From the NCBI GenBank assembly GCA_021018995.1, contig CM037585.1, positions 70,806,646 to 70,870,645 on the forward strand: DNA of 64,000 bases, given 5' to 3'. This stretch comes from Chloranthus sessilifolius. Taxonomy: Eukaryota > Streptophyta > Magnoliopsida > Chloranthales > Chloranthaceae. The position numbers were made by a program, and so were the translations under genes. Below, in pieces: positions 1 to 11,880 of the stretch (positions within the stretch are counted from its first letter, which is position 1; every line of letters begins with the position of its first letter). The notes under the pieces are model-generated. The model did not search any database. It was not told where the DNA came from and was given only the letters and a program-made list of their open reading frames with translations.

Positions 1-574
1 CTGAGAATTTCTTCTATGATTCATTCCTATACCGGGCTCTCTTATTTATAGATCATAAGGAGTCAGTTTACATTGATCTAATTCTAACAAAAGAAACTAC
101 TACAATAAAATATTCCTATTATAACTCTAATTCTAATCCTATATTTTTCTTGCTTTGAATGGTAGATGCGCTTCTGAACTTTCTCCTTTAGTTCAGTAAT
201 AGAGTCCTTTTAGGAGTCTGCCTTCGTCAATCTTCTCAGATCCATGAATGACCAAACTTTTAATTTAAAAATTCTTCTAATTATATGCATGGCGGTGTAT
301 AACTTCTTCACATGATCAGTAGCACAACAACTTTAATTTATACAATCATAAATTACGATTGTTCTCTTTTTACAGCTTTCACTATCAGGACGATTCGTTA
401 TTTACAATTGATCTCTTTTCTCCTTTGTATCGTATTGAACATTTTAAAGAATCGTAATTTACGATTTATTACTTTTTGAATCTTCTTCAGCTATGTTCAA
501 TCATCTTTTATGATTTTCTAACTTTAACGCATATAGCGAATCATCTTTTACACTCCATCATCATTCTTACCATA
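1..574 (-). repeat. 3' LTR of the TR-GAG-like element (partial)
   Basis: Aligns with 3550-4122 from the first base of the window, so about 650 bp of this LTR lies outside. It carries a minus-strand TATA-like box (plus strand TATTTATA at 43-50) and palindromes built on AATCGTAATTTACGATT (344-360, 450-466). Similarity stops near 574. Confidence 0.82.
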
Positions 575-1557
575 TAGTGAACACATCTCCAGATCACTCT
601 TCACCTATACTGCTCTCCTGCGAAGATTCTATGAAGAGATTGTAACACAAGCAGGGGAAGATAAGCAATGGAGAGGGGTCGCAAGGGACGGCTCTACCCA
701 CCATCATCATATAGGAACTCACATTCGAGGTGGGTTGTGATGGTATAAAGGTTAGGAAGTGGGGGAAAATGGGTTCATCGAATGGAGTTTCAAATTTGCG
801 TTTGGGTTAGTGTTAAGGGTAGTTTTAATGGACGATTCAGTATCTAGTGTAGGTCGTTGGCGCTTCAGATTTTCTACTTTCTGTATTGAAACTAGGAGCT
901 CAGCCTTTTGTATCTCAAGGATTCTATCAACTCTTTTATTGAAATCGTTTTGGTTGAGTTCTCTCACCATAAGGTTTAGGGTATGAAAGGAACATGAAAG
1001 AGATGGGTTTTTGGGAAGGTAAAGGACTAGTTTTATAGCGAAGGGAAGGGTTCACGTGTCAAGGTATAGGCTTTTAGGCTTGGGTAGTCGGTAAGTGATA
1101 ATATTGAGTGTGATGCCTATATGCTTCCTCGATGAATTAAATGGGTTCAAATTCTAACGTAATCGATAAGATCGATCACTAGAATCGCCTGTTCCCTAGA
1201 ATTATCATTTGCAATTCTGTAAAACGAAAATGAGAATCTATAACGCTTCAAATCGTACTCACTACAGTTTGACTCTATAAATCACATGAAATCGTAAATC
1301 CATATGCTTAAATTGATTATGACGAAAGAGTTTTTACGATTGAATGTACTCTTGTACACTGTAGATCGTAGAATACCTTCTAACAATATTAAATTATGCA
1401 CATATGTTACAAGTATTTGCTACAAGTGAGTCGGTAGCTTGACGGGTTCTAGAAGAACTCAGTTTAGGTCAAAGGGAGTTGATGTGCCTCCCATAAAGGT
1501 ACGTCCTCTAGTCGTGTCAACTGTATGTGAAGGAGATAAATTACTCTCTCTCCTTTA
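575..1557 (-). other. Non-coding 3' internal stretch of the TR-GAG-like element
   Basis: About 1 kb between the gag remains and the 3' LTR. Short overlapping open frames occur on both strands near 752-986, but neither resembles a known domain. The stretch 1170-1375 repeats fragments of the AATCGTA/TACGATT type also seen in the LTR. I see no pol domain here. Confidence 0.5.
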
Positions 1558-2592
1558 AAGGGTTAGTTGCTCAATTTGAGTTTCTAACTTTACAATAGAT
1601 TGCCTAAGAGAGTTGAGTAACTGCATTTGTATACGGCCATGTTGCAGCCAACTTTTGGCTATCTGCGACAAGACCTCCTCTACATCTGTATGGTCTTGGG
1701 TTCCCGTGGGGTGGAAAGGTATAGTTGGAGGTTGCGGGACTACCCGAGTTGGGCCATGATTAGGACCACAAGCTTCACCTTTTTGAGATGTTGGGTACAA
1801 TTTTATACCCACTAGAGATTATATTTTCGATGTCCAAAGCTTCAGCTTCGGAAGACATTTCATCATTGACTTTAATTTATATAATCCTCCTTGCCTAGGA
1901 GGTGTATTCCTTAAAATCTCCAAATCAACCTCGCTCGATGCATGGTATTGCACCATTTCCTCGCTAAGTGTCTCAAGGAGTTCCCAAGCTTCTTCTGTTG
2001 TCAATTTACAAAACATACCTCCATAGGCCAGATCAATCATGTGTCGGGTTGCATCATCAAGGCCTACATAGAAAGTGAGCACTATTTGCCATAACATAAC
2101 CTCGTGGTGAGGGCACACCTATGCAGAAGATTGTTAAGACGATTCCAACTTTCCCGAAGAGGTTCATCGAAAATTGTTGAAACATTATTATAAGGTGTCG
2201 GATTCTATTCGTTCTACAGATGGGAAAGAATTTTGTAAAAAACATGCGTTCCAATTATGTCCAATTAGCAATCGAATTATGGGGCAAAGATTTTATCCAC
2301 TGCTTTGCCTCATCTCTAAGGGAATATGAAAACAACGTCAAACGAGTGGATTCTTTTGACAAGTTCTAAATTTGAATAACGGTGCACACTTTTACGAACT
2401 TATTTAAATGCAAATAGGGGTCTTCGTCCATTAGCCCATGCAAAGTCGGAAGTATTTGAAGCACATTGAGCGTAATTGTAAAAGTCCTATTACCGGCTGT
2501 AGGGGGTACTTGAATGCGTTAGGGAGGTGTAAGAGGTGTGAATGCATAGTATTCCACCATTGGCCTAGCCACATATTGGTCTTTTTCTGCCA
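1558..2592 (-). pseudogene. gag remains of TR-GAG/Athila type
   Basis: Read on the minus strand, this region begins near 2592 with a Met-Ala-Glu-Lys type start. It contains a retrotransposon-gag core around 2118-1819 with the typical pattern CPHH...YVGLD..TR...D.A.GG......EEAWELLE, and ends near 1558 with a stretch of the LETQIEQL type that follows gag in Athila-like elements. Gag forms the virus-like particle of the element. Here it is a fossil with several breaks and cannot be read through. It is the only coding region recognised between the two LTRs, so any past mobility would have needed enzymes from another element. Confidence 0.7.
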
Positions 2593-2897
2593 TCACAATA
2601 GGAATTAGAAACATAGGAGGGTGGCTAGAATGACTATTACAAATATCTATTTTGTTTTCAGTTTTATATGATTTTTATCTTAGAAAGCAAGGAGAGAAAC
2701 AAATTTGATCCTCTAGCTTCTCTGATCAGGGGAAGTTGAAACCTTGATTCGTTACTCAGAATAAGCTTGTAAAAGATTTAAGAAGTGATCAAAGAAAATT
2801 AAAAATATAAAGAAATATAAAAAGAGAAAGATAAATATTTGTTTTCTAAAACTAATATAAAATAAAATCAATATCCCCAGCAACGGCACCAAAAACT
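2593..2897 (-). other. Leader and tRNA-Asp-type primer binding site of the TR-GAG-like element
   Basis: Plus-strand bases 2873-2891 (ATCCCCAGCAACGGCACCA) closely match the 3' end of plant tRNA-Asp, so the minus strand carries the complementary primer site six bases inside the LTR that begins at 2898. This fixes the element's orientation. The rest is an A/T-rich leader without a gene. Confidence 0.82.
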
Positions 2898-4122
2898 TGT
2901 TATTGCTCTTTATGTTGTTCCAATAAAGTCTTAACCTATTGCAAGCGCACAATGAAAATTATAATACAAGTACAGGATCGTTCCCATGGGAAAATAAATT
3001 ATCTTATATTTTGTTATGCTAAAAACTTATATCTATCTTTAAGATCCTAAACTACTTGAGAAGTATGAATAAAAGAATTGTTTTTTAAACTAATTAGTAA
3101 AAAATAAATCCTAAATCCTCCTTCAAATTGTGGTTGTCAATCATAATCTTCAACTGTCGGATGTCTACAAATTTAAAATACCGTTACACTATATCTCAAT
3201 CCTCTAGAATTTGGGTGTCAATCAAACTCTAGAAAATCAAAGATGGAAAATAAAAATCGGTACACTAATCTTCAAATCTCAACCCGAGTTGTCAATTCAA
3301 ATTAAAACAAGGAGATGTTTACAAAGCAGTTATTGAAATAAAAATAAATCTAAACTAGAAAGCAATAAATATTATATCTTTCACCCCTCAGTCCCAGACG
3401 CCAATTGCTTTTGAGAAACTATAGATATCTACACTAATCTTCCAGCTTTCAATCCTAGTCGTCAATTGTGATCGAGGAACCTTGAATATCTATACTAAAC
3501 TACTCTAAATTTGATCAGAAGAAAACTCAATCTCAGTCATCAATTGATGCTGAGAATTTCTTTGATGATTCATTCCTATACCGGGCTCTCTTATTTATAG
3601 ATCATAAAGAGTCAGTTTACATTGATCTAATTCTAACAAAAGAAATTGCTAAAATAAAAGATTCCTATTATAACTCTAATTCTAATCCTATATTTTCCTT
3701 GCTTTGAATGGTAGATGCGCTTCTAAACTTTCTCCTTTAGTTCAGTAACAGAGTCCTTTTAGGAGTCTTCCTTCGTCAATCTTCTTAGATTCGTGAATGG
3801 CTAAACTTCTAATTTAAGAGTTCTTCTAATTATATGCATGGCGGGGTATATCTTCTTCACATGATCAGCGACACAAGAGCTTTAATTTATACAATTATAA
3901 ATTACGATTGTTCTCTTTTTACAGCTTTCTCTCTCAGGACAATTCTTCATTTATGATTGATCGCTTTTCACCTTCGTATCGTATTGAACATTTTTATGAA
4001 TCGTAATTTATGATGCCTTACTTTTTGTCTCTTCATCAGCTAGGTTCAATCGTCTTTTACGATTTTCTGACTTTAAAGCATATAGTGAATCATCTTTTAC
4101 ACTCCATCGTCATTCTTACTGC
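2898..4122 (-). repeat. 5' LTR of the TR-GAG-like element
   Basis: About 1.2 kb. The plus-strand left end is TGTTATTGC, giving the expected CA end on the minus strand next to the primer site. Homology to the other LTR ends near 4122. The motif ACAGGATCGTTCCC near 2974 is of a kind often seen near the inner end of Athila-type LTRs. The exact outer end is uncertain by a few bases. Confidence 0.82.
3592..3599 (-). promoter_or_regulatory. TATA-like box in the TR-GAG 5' LTR
   Basis: The plus strand reads TATTTATA, so the minus strand reads TATAAATA inside the LTR. The same box is kept in the other LTR at 43-50. This would be the element's own promoter; activity is not shown. Confidence 0.5.
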
Positions 4123-4261
4123 TTTTCGAGTTCAGTTTGACAAAGTTTAACACTTTGGCTCTCTTTTACTAATTTTTTTTAATATCTGCACATCATTAAC
4201 TTGTTAGTAGTAAACTTAGGTCTAGCATCATTAAGTTAAGGGTGGTAAAATGGTAAATTAT
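4123..4261. other. Unassigned spacer
   Basis: Between the TR-GAG LTR and the first bases alignable with T1/T2. A/T-rich, no gene seen. It may be T1 sequence that has diverged beyond recognition or flanking DNA. Confidence 0.4.
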
Positions 4262-4309
4262 CTGACTGATCAACAAGTCATACCCATTTTTTCCCCCACA
4301 TCAAATTAG

Positions 4310-5190
4310 GTCATGCCCAATTTCTCCTATGCACCCCCTCATAGAAAGGGCAATCCACATCCATCCCCATAGCCGATCCTATGACCATGATGGAGGACAT
4401 GGTTAGGGCTTACATCGCCTAGAAGGCCTCCCAAAGCCTTCCTCATCCATCCCAAATACCTCCAAATCCATCACAAACCCTCCAAAATCTCCATACCCCA
4501 TACCCCATTCACCCAAAATCCCAATCAACCCCCCATAGTCCATACCACCCAACGCACCCAACATCAACCATGGGTCCATCTGAGCGGGCCTCAAAGTCTC
4601 AATATTGAACCACAAGCCCATTTAGGCCCATACCTGAGGGTCACATTTTCCAACCTTCAATCATTCCCCCAATTTCCCACTTACATCCATACCCAACAAA
4701 CCCATTCATTTTCCCATCAAATGGCAAACCCATCTCATTCACTCCATCAACCCGGCATAGGTCACATATATCCCCTTCCATCACACCCAGTCCAACAGGG
4801 GAGTTCATTGCAGGCAATCAATCATCCCCATTTCACACATCCTTTCGCCATCCAACCCAATCCCTAATATACCCTTCACTCACAATGGCCCCACTCAACA
4901 CCCGTTCAGGATCCATAGTTCATCCACCCCTTACTCCACATGCCAATCATCCAACCTTCCCCATGTACAGTGGCCACATCCCATTCAAAACATACAAAAT
5001 CCACCTCCACCACCTTTTACTGATGCGGGTCATCAGTATGAGGAGGACAAAGCTCGAAATAGTGAGGCCTATGCAGGGGCATTCACCTGCTTCAATCCCC
5101 CACCACCCACACTCACCAATCAACAGGCAGCCCAAAATGAATGGAGGCAGCCTGCTGAAGGACCTGCCCGACCGCACAGTTTAAAGAAAC
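4310..5190 (+). pseudogene. T1 proline/serine/threonine-rich region upstream of gag
   Basis: A low-complexity stretch rich in CCA, CAT and TCC codons. It encodes Pro, His, Ser and Thr runs with recurring phrases of the PTH, HFP and PNP kind. It aligns in style and partly in sequence with 34730-35760 of T2 and lies just before gag in both, so it is an inherited part of this family rather than random sequence. The function is unknown; a disordered N-terminal extension of gag, or a separate ORF, are possibilities. It is broken. Confidence 0.6.
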
Positions 5191-5194
5191 AAAG

Positions 5195-6270
5195 TTGTTA
5201 AAAGAACAAATGGACAAATTCTAAAAATAGTTGATGAAGTTAGGGGGAGCCGAGATTCACGCTACCAATTTTTCAGATTTATGCCTATTCGCCGAGGTGC
5301 TTTTGCTACCCAAATTTAAAATGCCTACATTAGACAAATATAATGGCACCGGCAACACAATTGCCCACTTAAAATCATACTGTGGAGACACGTGTTAGTA
5401 CAGTGGAGATGAACGATTCCCCATTAGAGTGTTCCAAAAAATTCTCACAGGTCCGGCTTTGAGGTGGTTCACTTCTCTTGAATCGTCCATGATAAAAACA
5501 TGGAAGGACCTCACCCACCTATTTCAGGAATAATACATCTACAACATGGACATCGAGCCACACAAATCTGATTTGACTCGATTGAAACAAAAGCTCAACG
5601 AAACATTTAATGAATATCTCAAAAGCTGTAGGGCCCTAGCAGCTCAAGTGAGAAACTATATACCCCATGAGGAGCAAATCGAGATGATCTCGAAAACTGC
5701 CGTACCCTTCATCTCAAACTTTCTAGCATACCAGCAACAATCTAGGTTTGCTGACTTGGTGAGAAACTCCAACCGCTATGAAGACGTAGTAAGAGAGGGG
5801 TGATTAAGCAAAAATGCAACTAGTGGGGCCAATCCGTAAATTCACTGAATAGAGAAGTGACAGAAGAACAGGGGTAGATGTCCAAGCTATAATGACCACG
5901 CTGCCTAGCACTAGCATGGTACCTTTCCAATTTGGGGCAGCACCTCAAGCCCCAACACCGATAATTCCAGTTCAAAGGTAGGGCAATGACCCTTGGCTAC
6001 AAACGACCCCCGAATAGAGAAGGGCCCGATATAATCGAGTGTTCACTCTCCTAGGGCAGTCCCTAAATGTCCCTTTGCCTTTACTGGTCAAAAAGGGTTT
6101 GTTCACCATACTCTAGCCACAACCCCCGATGAATCCAATCTGAGGAATTATGATCCAATCACACATTATAGCTTCCATCAGGAACCATGTTACCCAACTG
6201 ATTGCTGCTTTCCATTAAAGCATGCGATCCAAGATCTGATAGAGGCGAGAAAGCTCATTTCCCCGACACC
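5195..6270 (+). pseudogene. T1 gag remains
   Basis: The retrotransposon gag core is seen from about 5290 to 5805: a segment like FNKYNGT.NP...HL, then tryptophan-containing stretches (TWKDLTHLF.EQY) and a segment matching MDIEPHKSDLTRLKQK. The C-terminal part near 6130-6240 has the Tat-type knuckle-like stretch with spaced Cys/His (NYDP.TH..FHQ....PTDCCF) followed by KHAIQDLIEA. T2 gag at 35923-36950 is its clear relative. Gag would form the particle. Broken in several places and separated from its downstream part by a solo LTR at 6272. Confidence 0.75.
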
Positions 6271-8062
6271 GTGTAACACCCTGAAAATTGTCTGAGCTTA
6301 TGTTTACAGTCCAGATGCTGGCACTAAAAGACCCAAGTTGATGTATGCCTAGTAACCAAGGTGAGCGAATTCATGATTAGGGAGCACTGTGTCTGTGGAA
6401 TAGGACCCATTAGATCGTCGGACCATAGATCGTCTGGCCAAGGTATTAGAACCATGAGTCAACAACCCTGCCTGCGTGACCCAACAGTGATAAACCTTAA
6501 TTCAGGTCTATTATCAACACCGAGATGTCTGGGCCTGTGAATCAGATTTGGCCCATGGGTTACACTCCTTTGGAACCTGGCCCACAACATAGAAATTCCA
6601 AATCTATGGCCTTTAGTCAACTTCTACACCAAATTGGGTGTATAGACTCTATATGTGAACCAGCCCCTTACCACTTAAGCTCCCATGCATGCATAAGTTG
6701 TGCATGGAAGTTGTTTGTTGAACAAGGAAAAGAGAAGGAAGCGGCTCTTCTCCCATCGTTTCCACTTGAAGAGCTCCCCAGCCATTCAATTTCTCCAAAC
6801 CAACCGACGTCGCGAAGAAATCCTCACTAGCATGATCGTCACAACGATTCACCAAACTACAAACCCGTGCGATTGAAGAATCTGAACGATCAATCAAATT
6901 AACCGTGGGGTATCTCTCCTTCAAATCACGGAGACTTCACATGCAAAGAATCCATTATGGTAATCTGTCTGATTTAACTTCATAAATCTTAATTTCTAGA
7001 TCTAGGGTCGAATCATGTGAGAATTAAGAGTTCATGAGATGGAATTGGGAATCAGACATATGGGAGGCTTTGTAGCCAAAAATCTTGAGGTCCAATGGCT
7101 CGATGTGCGTGCATGCATTATCACACTAGTGCTGGGAGGCTTAATTTGCATAAAGCTGGCCAGATTGGGTCGCGTTCTAGCAATGCATGTCTCAAAACAT
7201 CATATACCAGATGCATGACAAACATGGTAATTGAATCCTTCAATATTTAGGGTTTCAGATCGTGCCTAGTGCGAATTAAATGAGATAGAAGTCTAGGTTT
7301 AGCAAAAATCTTGCATTAGGTGACTCTATTACGCCTTTCTAATGAAGACTATACACAAATTTAGAATTTTAGGGCTTCAGAGAGAAAATAAAATTCTGGC
7401 AAGTCTGTCAGGCTCACCGCTGCGAGGCTCCACCTGAAGGCCTCACTTCAATGAGAAATCAAGGCCAAAACAACTCTGGAAAATCTCATCGCGGTGAGAA
7501 GCTTGTGTCATGTGGCACCTGAATAACTCGCCGTGGTGACCCTACACCTCGCGGCGAGATCCCCTGTTATGTGTACCTTGGGTTTTTGCATGTTTTGGAT
7601 TTGAGAGGCTTGGTGTAATAACTCGTATGGTTCATTAACCTATCTAACTTGTGTGACGTATGATCTAGGGTAGATACGAGGAATCTTTGAGGAGGTTTTC
7701 ACACTGATTTGCCCAAGTGTGCTCCAAAGTAATTGATCTAGAGGTAGGGAAGAACATCTCACCAAATCCGTATTTTCTTGAAGTTCATGTTATTGATGTA
7801 AGTATTAAAATGTTATTTTCTATAACTGCTAAACCAGAATATTGACATGTTTTGAAGAGTACAATTTGTGGATTTGCTCACTTGATTTGCATGTTTTTTT
7901 CCACGCATTTGATATGAAATTGCATCACTTCGATACGCATCCCAATTTCGCTGATATATATATATATATATGTAGATATGCTCGATTTGCTAAGTCAATT
8001 CTTGTTATGAATCGTGTATACATTATGTGACTCGTGTCATGAATTTGTGTCTCTGTGATTGT

Positions 8063-8065
<3 letters not shown>

Positions 8066-8111
<46 letters not shown>
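8066..8111. repeat. (AT)n microsatellite
   Basis: About 23 uninterrupted AT units. Shorter TA runs lie at about 7957-7972 and 9056-9071. The sequence around 7972-8040 is repeated around 8112-8190, so the microsatellite sits inside a short local duplication. Confidence 0.95.
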
Positions 8112-8113
<2 letters not shown>

Positions 8114-8205
8114 TCGAATTGCTAAGTCAATTCTTGTTTGATGAATCGTGTATACGTTACGTGACTCGTGTCATGAATTTGTCTCTGTGATTGTGAGATC
8201 TAGTT

Positions 8206-8515
8206 CAAGTAACCCTGCTAACATGCTCAAGGGCTTGGTAATGGCTCAAGTCACCCTGCTAACTTGCTCAAGGGATTAGCAATTCTGCTTAAGTGACCCT
8301 GCTAACTTGCTCAAGGGCTTGGCAATCCATCTCAATCCAAGTGACCCTATTAATGTAGCTTAGGGGTTTGGCAATCTGTCTCGATCCAAGTGACCCTGTT
8401 AACGTAGCTTAGGGGCTTGGCTTCTTGAATTAAGCGACCCTGTTAACATAGCTCAGGGGCTCGATGTCTTGGTTCAAGTGACCCTATTAACGTAGCTTAG
8501 GGGCTTGACAACTTG
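8206..8515 (+). repeat. Minisatellite in the Tekay-like solo LTR, seven units of about 43-49 bp
   Basis: Each unit opens with CAAGTGACCCTGCTAAC or a variant and continues with a TAGCTTAGGGGCTTGGC-like half. The opening matches the unit in C3's LTRs (CAAGTGATCCCGCTAACTC), so the array is an old trait of this LTR group. Confidence 0.85.
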
Positions 8516-9359
8516 ACATTTGAAACTTGATTGTGATATCTGCTACACGTTCTTGTAATGTACTCGATTGATTTGTCCTCTTGTTTCGGATACGCTCGTT
8601 TGATCTTATATGCATTATTTTAAAACTTGATTAATTGCATTCATGAAAGATTTAGTTTGCCTTTCTGTAAAGAAATTCCTGTTTTGATCATGTATTTCTA
8701 TTTATGCATCAACGTTCATGAAATAGATGATAAATTGTAATTTAGCATTTGTTATTCCCTATTGAGCTTGGACTGTAGCTCATTCCCCGACTGCATGTCA
8801 TAGTTGTAGGAGAAGATGTGGTGAGGGACCCCGATAAGAAGAGGACCCCCACTAACCCCCTGAGGATGAAGAAGAATTACCTCCTGACAAATATTACCCT
8901 TGAGCTGCATTTGGATTCCGTCTTTTTGGAAATAGTTTCTTTTTGGACAATTGGTATAGTTACCTTATGAGAACATAATTTTTGGTACATGTATATAAGC
9001 TTTATTATGGTTGCATCCACTGTTTAGGTGAAGGATGGCCTTCACCGGTGGATGTATATATATATATATACATATACTTGATAGAGGTGGGATGGTGATC
9101 TTTTTTTTTTTTTGGGAATTGTGTGGCCATTTTGTTCATTTCATAGCTCTACTTTGCTTTCCACTTTGCGCACTTTGCATCCGCTTTTGTAGGCTTACCA
9201 TTGTGTGATGGCCCGATCCTTCCTATGGTTTAATGTGAGGAAAGATCGAGCTGTCAGGAAGTGATGCTTGTACTTCAATACCATAGCATCACTGAAATTC
9301 AGATCGTATGTGTGATCCGATGGTGCGGGTTTTGGGTTAAAGAAATCTGGGCTGTCACA

Positions 9360-10261
9360 CACCTGCCCAAGCGAACCCCCATACCAATATAATATCGGCG
9401 CCATTACCGCCACACCCGCAAGGAAGAATGGGCCGAAGGGCCACCTTATCATTCTACAGGAAGAGGTGGAAGAGTTCTACCCCTCGAAACATATTAGCAT
9501 AGGGGAAAGCTATGAAACGCCAGCGCAATTGAACCAAGAAAGCCAAACCATCGAAGTAGTCGAGCCTTTGAACTTAGCCGATTATTTCTCAAGCCCAACA
9601 CCCCAAGTAACATTGCTAGATCTGAGGTTGTATTTTCCCACACTTGCTCCCATTAATCAAGTCCAACCCAGTTGGGCCTTACCTCCATAATATCAATCAT
9701 ATCCGGTATCGACCCCCGTCAATCATATGATGCCCAAATTTACCTCGCCTTCTGAGTCAACTCCCATCAACCACATCTGGCCCAATTTCTCCACACCATC
9801 ACCAACCCATCCACCTTCGCCTCTCGCACCAACCGAATACAGCTGGCCCAGTACTGCCACACTGCGACCAGTATATTCATGTCCTACACCCACCTAATAT
9901 AGTTGGCCCAATTTTGCCACATCATCATCAGTCTGGCCGTCTCCTGTATCAGTCAGCCACATTTTGCCGGTGCCACATCAACCCTGCCAGTTCAATCATA
10001 TCTGACATCTCCATCCATCCCATTTCAAAGTCTCAGACCAACATATGATCCCCATCAGGTCCCCTGCTCAACTACAACAAAACGGATGCCAATATAAGCG
10101 GCAACAGAGAAGGGGCAGTTGAGTTCATAACCAAGTCAGGCTGAATCTCCAAATAGCCTAAGGTACCGATATCAACCCAACTAGAAGAGAGAAAGGAACT
10201 GACAATGGTACATTCAATGGAATGCATGAGCCCGGGGTATGCGCTAGAAACTTAGTTAAGG
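9360..10261 (+). pseudogene. T1 gag-protease linker
   Basis: Proline-rich linker aligned with T2 37020-37800. It shows acidic EEEFYPS-like and LNLADYFSSPTPQ-like stretches near 9466-9630 that match T2's LNLSDYFSNPIQ near 37218. No enzyme domain. Broken. Confidence 0.6.
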
Positions 10262-11210
10262 CGAACTCAGGCCCACATCACCATCTGGGACCTATTAATG
10301 ACGTCTCTACCACACTTCAAAGTTTTAATGGTGGCATTAAAAGATGCCTATCTATCAGATAAGGTCTCTCCAGATGAAGTGAGCCAAATGATCGGGCAAG
10401 TGTTGGCTCCAAATGCCATCTCATTTTTAAATGTCGATCTTCTAGCAGAAGGAGGGAACCACTCCAAATCCCTCAATATCACAGTCAGAACTGGGAACAT
10501 GGTGATTCTGTTGGTATTAATAGACAACGGATCAACATTAAATGTTTTCCCTTTGTGAATAGCGACAAAGATTGGGATCGATCCGTCTATGTTTTGACCT
10601 GCTAGAACGGGAGCCTAAGGGTTCGATAATACGAAGAGAGCGGTGATAGGAAAAGCCGATCTTGAGATCACCATTGGGCCAATGACCTTCTCAATCCTAC
10701 TCTAAGTCATGAACATCAAGTCCTCTTTTGACCTACTGCTAGGGCATCCATGGCTGCATGAAATCGGGGCGGTGCCCTCCACCCTACACCAACAGCTCAA
10801 ATTCATCTTAGAAGAGAGAGTTGTATCCATCATGGGAGAGGGGCGAGAAGAAATTGAGAAAATTGCCCACAACATCAAAAATCTCAAGATGCTCGATATA
10901 CCGCACACAGCTGAGGACACAGAACTTCATAGTTTTCAATATGATGTGTCAACGACAGTGGCGTTAGAATCCCTGGAAATGGTCATGGAAAGACTGAGAG
11001 GAGGAATGATTACGGCAGTGGCAATGCTCTAAACATGGGGCTAACAAAAAGGAAAAGGGTTACGTCCTCCCATGCAAGGCAGGAGAGACCCCTTTAAAGC
11101 CAAGGGTGGTGAACATATTAGATTTAGCTTAGGCTACAAGCCTATTGAAGAAGAAATCCAAGAGGCCAAGGAAAAGGCCTAAACCATTGCCGTCTCTAAA
11201 GCCAGGGGAT
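10262..11210 (+). pseudogene. T1 aspartic protease and glycine-rich (G-patch-like) tail, remains
   Basis: The retropepsin-type site LIDNGSTLNV lies near 10520-10550, followed by a second conserved stretch SSFDLLLGHPWLHEIGAVPSTLHQQLKF near 10715-10805. After it, near 11020-11150, comes a MLxxWGYxKGKGL-like glycine-rich stretch ending in LGYKPIEEE, resembling the G-patch-like tail seen in Tat elements. The protease would cut the Gag-Pol polyprotein. T2 38040-38700 is the relative. Broken. Confidence 0.75.
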
Positions 11211-11880
11211 ATACTTGAAAGATGAACCTCGTCCATGGTCACACATCAGGAGCACATTTGTAAGTGTTGGGGTTATTAAAATTGATCAAAATGGAGCAAC
11301 ATAGCTGACCCCGCACAAAAAGTCGCCATCCACCAAACCAATCCCCAAATCATTCCCACAGAAACTGAGATAGACTTGGTCTCCTTATCACTCTTCAAGG
11401 AGGAAGTACCCCCCCATACAACAATCTGTCCTAAACCACCCCAAGCCCGTGTTAATGTTTGAGGACCAGGTCCCAGACGAGCCAATGGTAAATATGATGA
11501 AGGTTGACCCTCAAAAGCCATCTAAATCAGCTTGATCACCAGACCAGGTAAAGGTGTGGCACCTCAGGTGAGGAATTGGGTAGCAATACCCCTAACTCTG
11601 AAAACATCAAATGGCTATAAATACGATACCAACTTCTCAAAAGAAAACAACCTATAAAAAGTGTGATTAGCTCTTGGCAGGCAAACCATGTGTATATAAA
11701 AATCTACCTAGCTGAGGGTCCATCTCCGAAGAAAAGAAAAACCCTAAAAAAATAGAAAAAATACAAAATTGAAAAAGATTATCTTTTAAAATTCCTAAAT
11801 AAAGTAAGAAAAATGATGCCTTAAAAGAAAAACCTAGCCGACGTGAAGTCGACCTCTTTCCGATAGAAATGCAAGAAGAG
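11211..11880 (+). other. T1 protease-RT spacer with A-rich, intron-like stretch
   Basis: Between protease and RT, 11640-11830 is A-rich and has no protein-like conservation. It shares CCTATAAAAAGTG and a following GAAGAAAA...CC run with T2 38820-38990. Ogre/Tat elements are known to carry a spliced intron between protease and RT, so this may be its counterpart. I did not identify the splice sites. Confidence 0.4.

Larger units (their letters stand above)
1..4122 (-). mobile_element. TR-GAG-like, gag-only Athila-type LTR retrotransposon (left end outside window)
   Basis: A direct repeat frames this unit: bases 1-574 match 3550-4122 at roughly 93% by eye. On the minus strand the order is 5' LTR (4122 to 2898), a primer site resembling the 3' end of tRNA-Asp (2891 to 2873), a gag region (2592 to 1558), a non-coding stretch, then a 3' LTR that runs off the window. 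Only about 2.3 kb lies between the LTRs and no pol is seen, which is the organisation of TR-GAG non-autonomous elements. The gag resembles the Athila branch of Ty3/gypsy. The element is broken, with several breaks in gag. Confidence 0.8.
6272..9359 (+). mobile_element. Solo LTR, Tekay/Del-like, inserted in T1
   Basis: Begins TGTAACACCC and ends GCTGTCACA, the same termini style as C3's LTRs (TGTAACAATCC...GCTGTCACA). The flanks are CACCG (6267-6271) and CACCT (9360-9364), a near-perfect 5-bp target duplication. The sequence outside rejoins T1: T2's uninterrupted copy near 36990-37020 spans the same point. Its 3088 bp contain a minisatellite at 8206-8515 at a position like C3's, TA microsatellites, and palindrome-like CTC..CGCGG.GAG motifs (7413-7560). 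No internal region is left, as expected after recombination between two LTRs. Confidence 0.85.

Noticed and set aside
2873-2891. Match to the end of a tRNA-Asp gene
   Set aside because: Only the last 19 bases match, next to an LTR end; it is a primer binding site, not a tRNA gene.
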